A stretch of 64,000 nt of DNA from Bin95 sp965220855. Lineage in GTDB: Bacteria; Pseudomonadota; Alphaproteobacteria; Bin95. Location: NCBI GenBank assembly GCA_965220855.1, contig CBDCQY010000001.1:868001-932000 (forward strand), given 5' to 3'. Under the pieces are notes generated by a model. It saw only the letters and a list, made by a program, of their open reading frames with translations. It was not told the origin of the DNA and searched no databases. This document shows positions 62,674 through 64,000 of this stretch, one piece after another (within the stretch, counting starts at the first letter, position 1; each line of letters opens with the position of its first letter). The position numbers were made by a program, and so were the translations under genes.

Positions 62674-63168
62674 ATGTCCGCAATCTTTGTCAAGGTCCCT
62701 GACGTCGATGGCGAAGCCGTCCAGAGCAACTACGTCGATCAGATCGAGTGCTTCAGCATGCATCATGCGATTGAGCTCCCGATCATTCCGACCGGGTCTT
62801 CGCGCACGGAGGCGTCGTCGGAGCATGGTCCGATCATGCTCGCCCACAATATCGACAAGGCGTCGCCGGTGCTGCGCCACAAGGCCTTGTCCGGAGCCAA
62901 TCTCGGCGAGGTCGTCATCACCCGGATGCGGATGATCGACGGTTCATTGCAGAAGGCGGAGACCGTCACATTGCAAAACGCCTATCTCATGCGGGTCGAT
63001 ACCTATACGCCCATCGATCCGGCGGAGAATCTGCCGGGGGACCAGCCCTATGAGGTGCTCTCGTTCTCCTACGACCAGATCAACTGGGAAGTCGTGAAAT
63101 ACGAGGCTGGCACCAATACGGGCACGGTGGCGGGCGGCTATTCCACTGCGATGCAGGATACCGTCTGA
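62674..63168 (+). CDS. Hcp-like type VI secretion tube protein (second copy)
   Basis: A 164-residue Hcp-type protein: MSAIFVKVPDVDGEAVQSNYVDQIECFSM, then IMLAHNIDKASPVLRHKALSGANL and FSYDQINWEVVKYEAG at the C-terminus. These match the Hcp barrel strands and the D-K-A-S-P-x-L helix. It is the canonical length, while the first copy is longer. The two are only distantly alike, so a mixed tube or two specialised tubes is possible. AGGAGG lies upstream of the ATG. Confidence 0.72.
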   Translation: MSAIFVKVPDVDGEAVQSNYVDQIECFSMHHAIELPIIPTGSSRTEASSEHGPIMLAHNIDKASPVLRHKALSGANLGEVVITRMRMIDGSLQKAETVTLQNAYLMRVDTYTPIDPAENLPGDQPYEVLSFSYDQINWEVVKYEAGTNTGTVAGGYSTAMQDTV

Positions 63169-63304
63169 CCAGGTCCCGGGGGAGCGCGCAGCGAGCCGGG
63201 CGCGGGCGGGTGGCGGTCGTTGCGACCGCCGCCTTCCTCCGCTCCGGCTTCTCTGTTAGTATCCATAGCCGCGGTATGGCGGTCAGGTTGCTTCAGGAGT
63301 GGTC

Positions 63305-64000
63305 ATGGCAGACGACAATTCCAACACCAGCAGCAGCACCAGCACGCAGTATCGACTGTATCTGGAGATTCCAAAGCCCGAGACCCCGACGCAGGTGAAC
63401 GTAACGGGAATATCGCTCACTGAGCAATATAATTCGGGCTGGCGGGGATATGCCGTGATGTCGGCGGCGGCCAAGACCGGCGAGACTATTTCCATCGGTG
63501 AAATGCTGGGCGCGGTCTTTGCCGCCGATGTGCTGCCGGGGCGCGCCGTGCTGTTGCGCCAGGCGCTCTATATCGATGGCAGCAAGACAGGACTCGACGG
63601 CGCGGTAGTGCGCACCTGGCCCTGCATCGTCGGCGCGGTGACGCCGACCCAGAAGGCGACCGACCTTACCCGCGCCCACTGCGTGATCCATTTGAGCGAT
63701 CCGGTGAGCTATATGGCGCAGCGGCCGATCTGGGGCGCCTATCGAGGCGAATCGGCCGGAGAGGTGATTGGCGGCGTGTTGTCGCTGGCGGCCGGCGGCA
63801 ACGGCAAGCCGGGCCTCAGGCCCCATCTGCCCTATATGCACCAGGTGGAGATCGTCGAGAACTATCGCGACGGTCTGAAACTGATTCCCTACACCGTGGC
63901 GGCCGGTCAGGCGCTGGGGGAGTGGCTTGAGGAGTTTCTGGGGCTGGTGGGCTTGCGGGTCGAAATGCAGAGCACGTCGGCCGGCGGCGTCTCGGTCACG
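63305..64000 (+). CDS. VgrG-like spike protein (partial, runs off right edge)
   Basis: The first 232 residues of a VgrG/Pvc8-type spike protein. After a Ser/Thr/Asn-rich start comes a gp27-like beta domain with YRLYLEIPKPETPTQV, then HCVIHLSDPVSYMAQRPIWGAY, RGESAGEVIGGVLSLAAGG and VEIVENYRDGLK, typical of the N-terminal VgrG region. AGGAG lies five bases before the ATG. The gene continues outside the window, as may effector genes. Its adjacency to two hcp genes supports a contractile-injection role. Confidence 0.65.
   Translation, partial: MADDNSNTSSSTSTQYRLYLEIPKPETPTQVNVTGISLTEQYNSGWRGYAVMSAAAKTGETISIGEMLGAVFAADVLPGRAVLLRQALYIDGSKTGLDGAVVRTWPCIVGAVTPTQKATDLTRAHCVIHLSDPVSYMAQRPIWGAYRGESAGEVIGGVLSLAAGGNGKPGLRPHLPYMHQVEIVENYRDGLKLIPYTVAAGQALGEWLEEFLGLVGLRVEMQSTSAGGVSVT

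Overview
The window is GC-rich (AT-rich only in a few islands) and gene-dense, with many GTGA, ATGA, TGATG and TTGA stop/start overlaps. The order pckA / chvI-chvG-hprK-rapZ-EIIA-HPr-ahcY, a phasin gene with a TGC-N3-GCA operator, a COQ9-like TetR protein and two tripartite tricarboxylate transporters (TTT) point to an alphaproteobacterium, probably a free-living heterotroph of the Rhodospirillales/Hyphomicrobiales type. Nothing in the window fixes the genus.

Layout. 1-863: a DUF4258 toxin / MqsA-like antitoxin pair on the minus strand, cut by the left edge. 1149-1910: an HpaI-type aldolase, followed by a 317-bp nested palindromic element (1907-2223). 4905-2220 (minus): a catabolic operon of a PhyH dioxygenase, an alpha/beta hydrolase and a kynureninase homologue that has lost its PLP lysine. 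7454-9635 (minus): a Slam outer-membrane translocon gene and its likely TbpB-like lipoprotein client. 19972-9823 (minus): aminotransferase, TauE-like exporter, M24 peptidase, TctC-TctB-TctA, a Cys-type sulfatase and a DUF3604 protein. 20258-25678 (plus): a giant autotransporter with exact 318-bp repeats. 25771-28897: a D-carbamoylase, an IS630 remnant, a frameshifted DUF6969 gene and a second PhyH gene. 29113-35018 (plus): map, radC, an acyl-CoA dehydrogenase and a second TctCBA set. 35019-35616: an ISNCY remnant and tRNA-Pro(CGG). 35922-38192: VOC protein, TetR, phasin with promoter, operator and terminator, and a 12-cysteine secreted protein.

39172-46624 is the conserved alphaproteobacterial core: adenosylhomocysteinase, HPr, EIIA, RapZ, short HPr kinase, ChvG/ChvI and PEP carboxykinase. 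46669-49059 holds a CPTC thioredoxin-fold protein, a GFA protein and a UGSC-family selenoprotein whose in-frame UGA is decoded as Sec95; an ordinary gene caller would cut it at residue 94. 49049-58438 is a benzoyl-CoA (box) epoxidation module: BoxB, BoxC, a benzoate-CoA ligase, a TonB-dependent receptor and a hydrolase. No BoxA-type ferredoxin reductase is seen; an adrenodoxin-reductase-like flavoprotein and a flavodoxin occupy the expected places. 58495-61432 contains a small Cys-rich secreted protein, another acyl-CoA ligase, a PaaI-like thioesterase and a periplasmic cyclophilin. 61993-64000 starts a contractile-injection locus: two different Hcp-like tube proteins and a VgrG-like spike protein cut by the right edge.

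Most interesting for follow-up: the UGSC selenoprotein with its SECIS-like hairpin, the rewired box electron-transfer module with a near-leaderless promoter and palindromic operator, the Slam/lipoprotein pair, the kynureninase homologue without its catalytic lysine, and the palindromic element that supplies stop codons to both flanking genes.
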